A stretch of DNA of 64,000 nucleotides. Source: Pseudobutyrivibrio xylanivorans (lineage in GTDB: Bacteria > Bacillota > Clostridia > Lachnospirales > Lachnospiraceae). Made by a program: the position numbers and the translations under genes. Shown here one piece after another: positions 25,681 to 33,733 of the stretch (positions within the stretch are counted from its first letter, which is position 1; each line of letters opens with the position of its first letter). The stretch spans positions 1,340,278 through 1,404,277 of the forward strand of contig NZ_VTVE01000001.1 of assembly GCF_010906925.1 (NCBI RefSeq), read 5' to 3'. A model generated the notes under the pieces. That model saw only the letters and a list, made by a program, of their open reading frames with translations. It made no database searches and was not told the DNA's origin.

Positions 25681-26622
25681 TTATCCTTCGTAGATAACAG
25701 ATTTATCGATTTGCTCCAAAGCTTTGTGGATTTCCTCGATAAACTGCTCTCCCATTTTACTCATTACACTATTCTTTTTAGTTACATATCCAATTTCCAT
25801 TACGCTGTTAGGATTCTCCTCATCTCCGCGATATGGAACTACGATATAACCGTCGCCATTTAAATCGCCCCAGATGATTCCTGAACATAGTGTATAACCA
25901 TTGAGAGCCCGGATAAGATTAAGCATTGTCGATCTGTCTGTGACTCTCAATGTCTTTGGATAAAAGTTCTCGCTAAGAATCTCCTCTGCCAGAAATTCAT
26001 TTTGGTCTCTCTGCTCAAAGAACATACATGGATATTCCTGCAAATCCTCAATGCTAATAGAATCCTGGCTTGCAAGTGGATGGTCCTTCCATAAATAAAC
26101 GAAGGCACGGCACTTTATAAGTGTGTGAAACTCCAGTCCATGCTCCACAAAAAGCTTGTTCATGGCTCTCTTATTTCTCTCATTGATATAGAGAATTCCC
26201 ACCTCACTCTTTAGAGAACTAACGTCATTGATAATATCCATAGTGGTAGTCTCTCTAAGAGCAAAATCGAAATCATTCATATCGTACTGCTTTGCCATAT
26301 CAACAAAAGCACGTACTGCAAATGTATAGTGCTGTGTGGAAACACCAAACTTTCTCTTGTAATTACCCTCTCCACTGTATTTCTGCATTACAATATCGTA
26401 TTGACGATAAAAGCCTCTAATGTCGTTAAGAAACTCCTCGCCCTCAGGTGTTACAATAACGCCCTTATTGGTACGCATGAAAATAGTGATGCCCACTTCA
26501 TTTTCAAGCTCCTGAATTGCAGAAGTCAAAGTAGGCTGAACGATATAAAGCTTTTCAGCTGCCTTGTTCATTGAACCGCACTCTTGAATTGTAAGAGCGT
26601 ATAAAACCTGCTGTAATGTCAT
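25681..26622 (-). CDS. LysR-family transcriptional regulator
   Basis: This is a 313-residue regulator. The N-terminal winged helix (MTLQQVLYALTIQECGSMNK to about residue 60, with AAEKLYIVQPTLTSAIQELE) is followed by a periplasmic-binding-like effector domain. It lies 2 nt downstream of tcdA and convergent to larC. The target is unknown: it could control the lar operon or a distant gene. An AGGGAG ribosome site precedes the ATG. Confidence 0.9.
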   Translation of the reverse strand: MTLQQVLYALTIQECGSMNKAAEKLYIVQPTLTSAIQELENEVGITIFMRTNKGVIVTPEGEEFLNDIRGFYRQYDIVMQKYSGEGNYKRKFGVSTQHYTFAVRAFVDMAKQYDMNDFDFALRETTTMDIINDVSSLKSEVGILYINERNKRAMNKLFVEHGLEFHTLIKCRAFVYLWKDHPLASQDSISIEDLQEYPCMFFEQRDQNEFLAEEILSENFYPKTLRVTDRSTMLNLIRALNGYTLCSGIIWGDLNGDGYIVVPYRGDEENPNSVMEIGYVTKKNSVMSKMGEQFIEEIHKALEQIDKSVIYEG

Positions 26623-26624
26623 AA

Positions 26625-27395
26625 TTAAACTCTCCCTCCAAAACCGTTAGACAAATCCTTAATAACCTCACTTGCTAAAACAAGTCCTGCCACAGCAGGT
26701 GTAAATGCAATAGAGCCTGGTATATCACGTCTCTCTGTACACTTGTGCTCTGCGCCTGGTGGACAAATACAATTAGTCCTGCAGCTAATAGCCATATCCT
26801 CAACTGGACGTGTTGGCTTTTCATCGGAAAATACCACCTTAAGACTCTTAACTCCACGCTTTTTCATCTCACGTCTCATTACCTTTGCCAGTGGGCACAT
26901 GGTAGTCTTGTAAATGTCGGCCACTCTAAATCTGCTAGGGTCAAGCTTGTTGCCCGCGCCCATGCAACTAATTACAGGAACATCAAGCTCCTTGCAACGC
27001 ATGATAATTTCTATTTTGGCAGTAACTGTATCAACAGCATCTACTACGTAATCATATGACTTAAAATCAAATGTATCTGCATTCTCAGGAAGGAAGAAGC
27101 ACTTATGAACTGTAATATCAGCCTTTGGATTGATGTCTAACATCCTCTCCTTCATGACGTCTACCTTGTGCTTGCCAACGGTACTTCTAGTGGCAATGAT
27201 CTGTCGATTGAGATTAGTCAGGCATACCTTGTCATCATCCACCAAATCAAAGTGACCCACTCCAGTACGAACTAGGGCCTCACATACATAGCCCCCTACG
27301 CCACCAATACCAAAGATAGCCACTCTTTTATTTTGTAACTCCTCCATTGCATCCTTACCTAAAAGGAGTTCTGTTCTCGAAAACTGATTTAACAT
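26625..27395 (-). CDS. tcdA: tRNA threonylcarbamoyladenosine dehydratase (TcdA)
   Basis: This 256-residue E1-like (ThiF/MoeB superfamily) enzyme converts t6A at position 37 of ANN-decoding tRNAs into the cyclic form ct6A using ATP. The nucleotide-binding loop FGIGGVGGYVCEALVRTGVG, the DLVDDDKVCLTNLNRQ segment and the IPGSIAFTPAVAGL C-terminal motif fit TcdA. Its cysteine-rich tail (CRTNCICPP) is a common clostridial feature. The ribosome site is weak. Its terminator-side neighbour is the LysR gene in the same unit. Confidence 0.88.
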   Translation of the reverse strand: MLNQFSRTELLLGKDAMEELQNKRVAIFGIGGVGGYVCEALVRTGVGHFDLVDDDKVCLTNLNRQIIATRSTVGKHKVDVMKERMLDINPKADITVHKCFFLPENADTFDFKSYDYVVDAVDTVTAKIEIIMRCKELDVPVISCMGAGNKLDPSRFRVADIYKTTMCPLAKVMRREMKKRGVKSLKVVFSDEKPTRPVEDMAISCRTNCICPPGAEHKCTERRDIPGSIAFTPAVAGLVLASEVIKDLSNGFGGRV

Positions 27396-27413
27396 TTTAT
27401 TATCCTATCCTAC

Positions 27414-27448
27414 AAAGCAAAAGCAGATGATATCTACCATCTGCTTTT
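27414..27448 (-). terminator. Terminator of metN-metI-metQ
   Basis: Minus-strand AAAAGCAGATG and CATCTGCTTTT form an 11-bp stem with an 8-base loop, followed by GCTTTG. It lies about 80 nt beyond the metQ stop and just upstream of tcdA. Confidence 0.75.
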
Positions 27449-27528
27449 AATCTCCTATCTAAACAATAGGTAATTATATATTATTTTCTTTGCAGTGATT
27501 TGTCAATTATAAGCTGCAATTTCACTAA

Positions 27529-28398
27529 TTAAAATGGAACAACTGCACCGTCATAAGTTGACTCAATATAGCTCTTAACATCGTCAGATGTGAGAACCTC
27601 AACAAGTGCTTTGATTCCCTCATCATTCTCGTGACCTTCTGCAACAGCAATGATGTTTACGTATGTCTTAGCAGCCTCTGAATCTGCAGACTCGTAAGCG
27701 ATAGAATCTTTTGATACAGAATATCCTGCCTCAAGTGCATAGTTACCATTTAATACAACAAATGCTACCTCGTCCTTTACACGAGCTACCTGAGCTGCCT
27801 CAAGCTCCTCAAACTTGATGTTCTTTGGATTCTCTGTAATGTCATTAACTGTAGCTGTAAGACCTGCACCATCCTTTAATGTAAGAAGACCATTGTCCTG
27901 AAGAAGAAGGAGTGCTCTAGCCTCGTTTGTTGTGTCGTTTGGAATAGCAATTGTGTCACCATCTTCGATATCGTCAAGAGATGCCTTCTGACCTGGGTAG
28001 ATACCAAATGGCTCATAGTGGATGCCACCTGCATTTACAAGGTGTGTACCCTTCTCCTCGTTGAAGCTATCAAGATATGGTACGTGCTGGAAGTAGTTTG
28101 CATCAAACTCGCCTGAATCTACTACAAGGTTTGGCTGAACATAATCATCAAATAATGTAACCTCAAGCTTGTAGCCCTTCTCCTCTAAAAGTGGAGCTGC
28201 ATACTCTAAAATCTCTGCGTGTGGTGTAGCTGATGCTGCTACTGTAATTGTTGTAAGCTCCTTGTTCTCCTCTTTTGCCTCTGTTGCCTCATCTGCCTTT
28301 GGCTGTGCATCCGCTGTAGCGTCGCTGCTTCCGCAACCTACTAATGCACCTATTACAAATGTTGCCCCTAAAATGCTTGCTAAAATTTTCTTTCTCAT
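27529..28398 (-). CDS. metQ: Methionine ABC transporter substrate-binding lipoprotein (MetQ/NlpA)
   Basis: This is a 289-residue lipoprotein. The signal peptide ends in a lipobox LVGC (C22), then an acidic low-complexity linker leads to the NlpA fold. VAASATPHAEIL and YFQHVPYLDSFN are the family's ligand-binding landmarks. It captures methionine, and in some species related sulfur amino acids, for MetN-MetI. It is the last gene of the operon; a normal AAGGAGAG ribosome site precedes it. Confidence 0.93.
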   Translation of the reverse strand: MRKKILASILGATFVIGALVGCGSSDATADAQPKADEATEAKEENKELTTITVAASATPHAEILEYAAPLLEEKGYKLEVTLFDDYVQPNLVVDSGEFDANYFQHVPYLDSFNEEKGTHLVNAGGIHYEPFGIYPGQKASLDDIEDGDTIAIPNDTTNEARALLLLQDNGLLTLKDGAGLTATVNDITENPKNIKFEELEAAQVARVKDEVAFVVLNGNYALEAGYSVSKDSIAYESADSEAAKTYVNIIAVAEGHENDEGIKALVEVLTSDDVKSYIESTYDGAVVPF

Positions 28399-28458
28399 GT
28401 CTTTTCTCTCCTTTGTGTGTAAAAATTTAAGTAATATATTATCTCCCCTAATATACCC

Positions 28459-29121
28459 TTATACTTTCTTGTGATTCAGTATTCTTGCTATGAACATTCC
28501 AGAGTTTGTAAATACCTGGAATAAAATAATAAGCAAGATAACTGTAACTATCATGATATCTGTCTGATATCTATAGTATCCGTACTGGACTGCTATATTT
28601 CCCAGTCCACCACCGCCTACGGTACCAGCCATAGCTGAATAACCAAGTACAGTACCTAAGGCTATTGTCGCGTTGGTGATAAGAGATGTTCTTGCCTCAA
28701 CAAGAAGCACCTTAAATACGATTTGGATTCTAGATGCGCCCATTGATTTGGCTGCCTCTATAACTCCTGCGTCCACTTCCTTAAGTGATGACTCCACCAT
28801 TCTTGCAATGTATGGAGCTGCTGAAATAACAAGCGGAACGATTGTTGCTGTAGTGCCGTATGACTTACCTACAATCTGTCTTGTAACAGGAATAAGTAAA
28901 ATAAGTAAAATCAAAAATGGTACGCTTCGCACTACATTTGAAATTGCATCCAACACTTTATATAAAAATGGATTAGGCTTTAATCCGTTTTTATCTGAAG
29001 TAGTAAGTAAAATTCCCATTGGAAGTCCAAGAAGGTATCCAAAGAATGTGGAAACCACTGTCATGTAGACTGTCTCAAGTATTCCGTTTAATATCATATT
29101 TGTTGTAACACTATCCCACAT
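28459..29121 (-). CDS. metI: Methionine ABC transporter permease (MetI)
   Basis: This 220-residue permease has five membrane helices. The EAA-type coupling loop EAAKSMGASRIQIVFKVLLVEA contacts the ATPase. The start overlaps the end of metN by 11 nt and has a GGAGGC ribosome site inside that gene. Its sequence has the usual MetI features, including GTVGGGGLGNIAVQYGY near the C-terminus. Confidence 0.94.
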   Translation of the reverse strand: MWDSVTTNMILNGILETVYMTVVSTFFGYLLGLPMGILLTTSDKNGLKPNPFLYKVLDAISNVVRSVPFLILLILLIPVTRQIVGKSYGTTATIVPLVISAAPYIARMVESSLKEVDAGVIEAAKSMGASRIQIVFKVLLVEARTSLITNATIALGTVLGYSAMAGTVGGGGLGNIAVQYGYYRYQTDIMIVTVILLIILFQVFTNSGMFIARILNHKKV

Positions 29122-29899
29122 AATCTTTTGCCTCCTTTCCTTCTCTTTGTTCTCTATTCTTTAACTCATTTTCCTTGTTCAGCCAAAAGAACTTGTCTTC
29201 TGGAAGATTAACCTCATCGATTCTTCCGCTTTCAATAAGCTCGCCGTCATCGATGATTGCCACCTTATTACAGATGGCCTTTACTACTGACATCTGATGA
29301 GTAATAAGAACTATTGTGATTCCATACTCTCTATTAATCTCCTTAAGAAGTGTAAGGATTGATGCTGTTGTCTGTGGATCAAGTGCACTTGTTGCCTCAT
29401 CGCAAAGAAGAATCTTTGGATTGGAAGCAAGGGCTCTTGCTATTGCAACTCTCTGCTGCTGTCCACCTGAAAGCTGCGAAGGATATGATTTAGCCTTATC
29501 CTCAAGCCCTACTTTTGCAAGAAGCTCGAATGCTTTTGCTCTGGCTTCTTTCTTTTTTACACCCTGAAGTGTAAGTGGAAATATTACATTATCAATGACA
29601 TTTTTCTGCTGAAGCAAATTAAAGTGCTGGAAAATCATTGATATCTCCTGCCGCTGTGCTCTAAGCTCAGCCTCATTAAGCTGTCCTAACTCCTTTCCGT
29701 AAACTATAACCTGACCACTAGTTGGTTTCTCAAGATAGTTCAAACATCGAATCAATGTGCTCTTACCGGCTCCAGACATTCCGATGATTCCACAGATATC
29801 TCCGCTTTCAACATTCAAGTTGATATTTCTAAGTGCCTCAACTCTGCTGTCCTTGCTTTCAAAGCTTTTTGATAAGTTTTTAATTTCTATTGCTCTCAT
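29111..29899 (-). CDS. metN: Methionine ABC transporter ATPase (MetN), without the C-terminal NIL domain
   Basis: This is a 262-residue ABC ATPase. Walker A GMSGAGKST, signature LSGGQQQRVAIARAL, Walker B ILLCDEATSALD and the switch histidine VLITHQ are all present. Typical MetN proteins are about 340 residues and end in a NIL (ACT-like) domain that binds methionine and shuts the transporter. This protein stops soon after the ABC domain, so that feedback is absent. It is the first gene of the operon and follows a leader ORF and terminator. The start has an AAGGAG site seven bases upstream. Confidence 0.92.
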   Translation of the reverse strand: MRAIEIKNLSKSFESKDSRVEALRNINLNVESGDICGIIGMSGAGKSTLIRCLNYLEKPTSGQVIVYGKELGQLNEAELRAQRQEISMIFQHFNLLQQKNVIDNVIFPLTLQGVKKKEARAKAFELLAKVGLEDKAKSYPSQLSGGQQQRVAIARALASNPKILLCDEATSALDPQTTASILTLLKEINREYGITIVLITHQMSVVKAICNKVAIIDDGELIESGRIDEVNLPEDKFFWLNKENELKNREQREGKEAKDYVG

Positions 29900-29931
29900 T
29901 TATAAATCTCCTTGTGCCATAACCTGGCAAT

Positions 29932-29971
29932 AAAAAAACCATTGCCGCTTATAACTACTCCCAGGCAATGG
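29932..29971 (-). terminator. Attenuator terminator upstream of metN
   Basis: Minus-strand CCATTGCC (29964-29971) and GGCAATGG (29939-29946) form an 8-bp stem, extended by A-T pairs, followed by a run of seven T. It lies 4 nt after the leader stop codon and about 35 nt before metN, so transcription must pass it to express the transporter. Confidence 0.88.
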
Positions 29972-30033
29972 CTTCTTAAGATATTGGCGCAAGACAATAA
30001 GCCATGCACCCTCGGCCCTTAATCACCTGGGAG
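29958..30033 (-). promoter_or_regulatory. Antiterminator pairing in the met leader
   Basis: CTCCCAGGTGAT (30022-30033, inside the leader ORF) can pair with ATTGCCTGGGAG (29958-29969) over 12 bp, eight Watson-Crick pairs in a row plus two G-U and two A-T pairs. The second segment shares six of the eight bases of the terminator's left arm, so the two structures exclude each other. This is the layout of leader-peptide attenuation. Confidence 0.7.
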
Positions 30034-30089
30034 AACAGCATTCGACGCATGCACATATTCATCATTGATGTACAATTTATAGTTCTCAT
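29976..30089 (-). CDS. Met/Cys-rich leader peptide of the met transporter operon
   Basis: This 37-codon ORF has seven methionines (positions 1, 9, 10, 12, 14, 17 and 29) and four cysteines (6, 13, 28 and 32), far above chance. An AAGGAG ribosome site lies seven bases before the ATG at 30089. The Met cluster at codons 9-17 sits just before the antiterminator strand (codons 19-23), where a ribosome starved of Met-tRNA would stall. The peptide itself is probably of no use. I inferred its role from position and composition; I know no described homologue. Confidence 0.75.
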   Translation of the reverse strand: MRTINCTSMMNMCMRRMLFSQVIKGRGCMAYCLAPIS

Positions 30090-30154
30090 TTGCCTTGCTC
30101 CTTTCTTGAATATTAAATAACAATTAAATAATCATATGTATTTGTTATAGGAAT

Positions 30155-30183
30155 ATAATAGTCTCCTACCGCTGTGAAATCAA
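30155..30183 (-). promoter_or_regulatory. Promoter of the met leader and metNIQ
   Basis: On the minus strand TTGATT (30178-30183) and TATTAT (30155-30160) are 17 bases apart. Transcription would start near 30148, leaving a 5' region of about 58 bases before the leader ATG. Confidence 0.6.
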
Positions 30184-30191
30184 ATAGGCAA

Positions 30192-30231
30192 AAATTATAG
30201 CTAGTTATCAACCAAATTGATAACTAGCTAT
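30192..30231 (-). terminator. Rho-independent terminator of the arabinofuranosidase gene
   Basis: ATAGCTAGTTATCAA and TTGATAACTAGCTAT form a perfect 15-bp stem with a 5-base loop, followed on the minus strand by AATTTTTGCC. Confidence 0.9.
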
Positions 30232-30263
30232 ATTTGAAACACTATTATTTTCCTAAATTTAGG

Positions 30264-31784
30264 CTATTTCTTAATTCTAATACTTACTACTGAGCAAGCT
30301 GGAATAGTAACATTGATTCCATTTACAGCCTTAGAGTAATCTGTAAACTCCTGCTCCTTAATTACCTCAGGATTTTCAAATGTATTGTGTGCATTCATAG
30401 CACCAGTTACAATAGATGCCTCACATACTGAATATGCATCTCCATCCTTTGTTAATTGAATCTCTATATTCTCTGTATCCTTAAGAGAATTGTTTGTAAG
30501 AGTAATATTGATTACTCCATTTTCATCCTCAGAAACTGACTCAAATATCTTAGGAACTTCATTTTCACCAGAGCCTACTTTGCTAGAGTTAAGCAAATCG
30601 CTTCCTAAAAGTGTAGCCCCCTGATGATGACGATACATCTTGAATACATAGTATGTAGGTGTCTTTATCATCTTCTCGCCTTCAGTGAGAACAACAGACT
30701 GAAGCACGTTAACCATCTGAGCTATACATGCAAGCTTTACTCTGTCTGAATGCTTGTTGAAGATATTTAAATTCATACCAGCTACAAGTGCATCACGCAT
30801 TGTATTCTGCTGATAAAGGAATCCTGGATTTGTACCTGGCTCTACATCTGTCCAAATACCCCACTCATCTACCATCATGCCAATCTTCTTTTCTGGGTCA
30901 TACTGATCCATGATTGCACCATGCTTTGTGATGAGCTCTTCCATGTAATAAGATCTCTTAAGAGTCTTGTAGAATATTTCCTCTGTAAAATCAGTAGCAC
31001 TTCCCTTGTAGTTCCAATCTCCATCCATCTCTGGAAGAGTATAGTGATGAAGTGAAAGACCATCCATAAATCCATGCTCTTTCTCAGGAGTACCATCGAA
31101 GCATGTATCAAGCACAACCTTGGTCCAGTGATAATCATCTACATTGGCACCGCAAGCAATCTTTGCTATTGGCTTATTGCCATCATAATTTCTAACGTAT
31201 GTCTGGTAACGTCTGTATTCATCAGCATAAAATTGTGGACGCATATTACCGCCGCATCCCCAGTTCTCGTTGCCTACTCCAAGATAATCAACTGTCCATG
31301 GCTCCTCATGACCATTAGCTTTTCTAAGATCAGCCATTGGAGAAACACCGTTAAATGTCATGTACTCAACCCACTCACTCATTTCTCTGACAGTGCCTGA
31401 GCCCATATTCGCATTTACGTATGTCTTACATCCAAGCTGTCTACAAAGTTCAAAAAACTCATGTGTACCAAAGCTATTATCCTCAACAACTCCACCCCAA
31501 TGAGTGTTGATCATCTTCTTTCGAGATTCCTTTGGTCCAATACCATCCATCCAGTGATACTCATCCGCAAAGCATCCACCTGGCCAACGAAGAACAGGTA
31601 TCTTCATCTCCTTTAAGGCCTCTACTACATCAGTTCTCATTCCATTTACATTAGGAATATCGCTGTTCTCACCTACATAAAGCCCCTCGTAGATGCAGCG
31701 TCCCAAATGCTCTGAAAAATGTCCGTAAATTTCTGGAGCTATGGTGCTCTTTTTGTTTTCGTTATTGATAACTAATTTTGACAT
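30264..31784 (-). CDS. abfA: Alpha-L-arabinofuranosidase, GH51
   Basis: This 506-residue intracellular retaining glycosidase releases L-arabinose from arabinoxylan or arabinan oligosaccharides. The acid/base glutamate is E173 in GVGNENWG and the nucleophile is E307 in VDEWGIW, both typical of GH51. The N-terminal APEIYGHFSEHLGRCIYEG segment is the family hallmark. There is no signal peptide, so the oligosaccharides must be imported. I chose the ATG at 31784, with an AAAGGAG site, over an upstream in-frame start. The gene is monocistronic and ends in a strong terminator. Confidence 0.94.
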   Translation of the reverse strand: MSKLVINNENKKSTIAPEIYGHFSEHLGRCIYEGLYVGENSDIPNVNGMRTDVVEALKEMKIPVLRWPGGCFADEYHWMDGIGPKESRKKMINTHWGGVVEDNSFGTHEFFELCRQLGCKTYVNANMGSGTVREMSEWVEYMTFNGVSPMADLRKANGHEEPWTVDYLGVGNENWGCGGNMRPQFYADEYRRYQTYVRNYDGNKPIAKIACGANVDDYHWTKVVLDTCFDGTPEKEHGFMDGLSLHHYTLPEMDGDWNYKGSATDFTEEIFYKTLKRSYYMEELITKHGAIMDQYDPEKKIGMMVDEWGIWTDVEPGTNPGFLYQQNTMRDALVAGMNLNIFNKHSDRVKLACIAQMVNVLQSVVLTEGEKMIKTPTYYVFKMYRHHQGATLLGSDLLNSSKVGSGENEVPKIFESVSEDENGVINITLTNNSLKDTENIEIQLTKDGDAYSVCEASIVTGAMNAHNTFENPEVIKEQEFTDYSKAVNGINVTIPACSVVSIRIKK

Positions 31785-31896
31785 TATTCTTCTCCTTTTT
31801 TCCCTTATTATTTTCTTTTTACAATACCTAATTTCCTCCGTCAATAACATATCTTTTAATAAGCAAAAAATTGATAAAAAAAGGTAAAAATATCAC

Positions 31897-31930
31897 TAAA
31901 AAATGCCCTACCATTTTTTTGTAGGACATT
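31897..31930 (-). terminator. Terminator overlapping the end of the DUF6171 gene
   Basis: Minus-strand AATGTCCTAC and GTAGGGCATT form a 10-bp stem (one G-U pair) followed by TTTTTTAG. The left arm and loop are the last codons of the gene, and the stop codon (31908-31910) lies at the start of the right arm. Confidence 0.8.
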
Positions 31931-32156
31931 TTGATATTTTAGCTGCTGCGCGAATTTCAACATAACATCCACAGGACATACAAGTACCTGCATTTAGCTT
32001 GTCGCATTCACCACATATATCAAGGCGTCTTTCGTATTCCTCGTCAGATACCATATCCGCCTCTTTTAGCGCACTTTTATATTTTTCTATCATAGCCATA
32101 TCTGCATCAACCATATCACGAAGCAGACATCGCACACAAACTCTTTTATCAATCAT
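31908..32156 (-). CDS. DUF6171-family cysteine-rich small protein
   Basis: This is an 82-residue protein with a zinc-ribbon-like arrangement: CVRCLL at the N-terminus, CGECDKL, then TCMSCGCYVEIRAA and KCP at the end. The spacing fits DUF6171, a small protein family of clostridia of unknown function, probably metal binding. It lies 38 nt after the symporter gene on the same strand and may be the last gene of the transport operon. There is a weak ribosome site before the ATG. Confidence 0.75.
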   Translation of the reverse strand: MIDKRVCVRCLLRDMVDADMAMIEKYKSALKEADMVSDEEYERRLDICGECDKLNAGTCMSCGCYVEIRAAAKISKCPTKKW

Positions 32157-32194
32157 AGTTATTATGCATCTTTCGATTACTAATTATGACTATT

Positions 32195-33709
32195 TTACTT
32201 GATTGATTCAAACTCCTCAACAATCTCTTTGCTAGGTGCTTCAGTAGCAAGGCTTACTACAACGCAGAGGATAAGGGCAACGATAAATGCTGGAAGCAAC
32301 TCATAGATACCAAAGACACCGCCAAGTGGCTTGATTAAAAACTTCCAAACAAAAATCATAACACCGCCACCAAGCATACCAGCGATAGCACCATATCTAT
32401 TAGCTCTCTTCCAGAAAAGAGCAAGAAGCATAATAGGTCCAAATGCAGCACCAAATCCTGCCCATGCAAATGATACAATACCAAACACTGAGCTGTTAGG
32501 ATCTCTAGCAATGATAACACCAATAGCTGCGATAATAACAAGAACTACTCTTGCCATTACCATCTGCATATGCTCAGAAAGCTCAATTCCAAATGTCTCA
32601 TGGATAATATTCTCAGACACTGATGATGAAGCCGCAAGCATCTGTGAATCGCAAGTAGACATTGTACATGCTAAAATTCCAGCTAAGATAACACCTGCTA
32701 AAAGTGATGCTATAAAGCTGTGCTCTGCAAGAGTCTGAGCAATTACGATGATTGCTCTCTCTGGGTCCTGAAGTTCTGCCAAAGCGCCCTTGCTAACCAT
32801 AGTTCTTGCCATAACACCGATAAATATAGCTACGCCCATGGCGATAAATACCCAAACAGTAGAAATACGACGGCTGAGCTTGATCTTCTCTGGCTTCTCG
32901 ATAGCCATAAATCTAAGAAGAATATGAGGCATACCAAAGTAACCAAGTCCCCACGCCATTGTTGAAATAATAGTAATGATACCACCATAAGAAACTCTTG
33001 ATGCTGTATCAAAATCATATGTTGAAAGTAAGCTAATATATCCATCAAGTGATGTGGAATATGTGCTTACTGTCTGAAGGCCATCAACAGTAGAAAGGCC
33101 AAAGCAAACAACTGCAATAAGAGCAATAGTCATAATGATTGACTGGATAAAGTCTGTTACAGATGCAGCCATAAATCCGCCTGTAGCTGTGTATCCGATA
33201 ATAACCGCTGCTGATGCAATCATTGCTACTGTATAATCAAGTCCAAAAAGTGATGAAAAAAGCTTACCACATGCAGCAAATCCAGAACCTACATAAGGAA
33301 CAAAGAACACTACAATAATAAGTGATGATAAAAGCATAAGTATATGGCTCTTATCTCTAAATCTGTGCTCGAAGAAATCTGGAATGGTCACTGAATCATT
33401 TTTCTCAGAATACTTGCGAAGACGCTTAGCAACCAAAAGCCAGTTAAGATAAGTTCCAATACCAAGTCCAAAAGCTGTCCAGAATGCATCGCAAATACCA
33501 GTAGCGAAAGCAACTCCTGGAAGTCCCATAAGAAGCCATGAAGACATGTCTGATGCCTCAGCACTCATAGCTGTAACAAAAGGACCTAACTTTCTTCCTC
33601 CTAAATAATAATCACCTACAGTGTGATTCTCCTTGGCAAATGAAGCCCCCATAATAAGCAGTGCTGCCAAATAAACTACGATTGCAATAACAATACCTAG
33701 TGTAGCCAT
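32195..33709 (-). CDS. putP: Sodium/solute symporter, PutP (proline) type
   Basis: This 504-residue membrane protein with about 13 helices belongs to the SSS family. GGRKLGPFVTAMSAEASDMSSW near the N-terminus and TATGGFMAASVTDFIQ are characteristic of sodium/proline symporters. It couples sodium entry to amino acid uptake. It starts 24 nt after the amino acid ABC ATPase gene, so it is probably the fourth gene of that operon. A GGGAG ribosome site precedes the ATG. Proline as substrate is inference from family similarity. Confidence 0.9.
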   Translation of the reverse strand: MATLGIVIAIVVYLAALLIMGASFAKENHTVGDYYLGGRKLGPFVTAMSAEASDMSSWLLMGLPGVAFATGICDAFWTAFGLGIGTYLNWLLVAKRLRKYSEKNDSVTIPDFFEHRFRDKSHILMLLSSLIIVVFFVPYVGSGFAACGKLFSSLFGLDYTVAMIASAAVIIGYTATGGFMAASVTDFIQSIIMTIALIAVVCFGLSTVDGLQTVSTYSTSLDGYISLLSTYDFDTASRVSYGGIITIISTMAWGLGYFGMPHILLRFMAIEKPEKIKLSRRISTVWVFIAMGVAIFIGVMARTMVSKGALAELQDPERAIIVIAQTLAEHSFIASLLAGVILAGILACTMSTCDSQMLAASSSVSENIIHETFGIELSEHMQMVMARVVLVIIAAIGVIIARDPNSSVFGIVSFAWAGFGAAFGPIMLLALFWKRANRYGAIAGMLGGGVMIFVWKFLIKPLGGVFGIYELLPAFIVALILCVVVSLATEAPSKEIVEEFESIK

Positions 33710-33733
33710 TTTTTCTCCCTTCTCTATGAAAAT

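Noticed and set aside
29900..30183. SAM-I riboswitch or T-box upstream of metN
   Set aside because: The conserved SAM-I core and the T-box AGGGTGG-type motif are absent; the leader ORF with terminator explains the region better.
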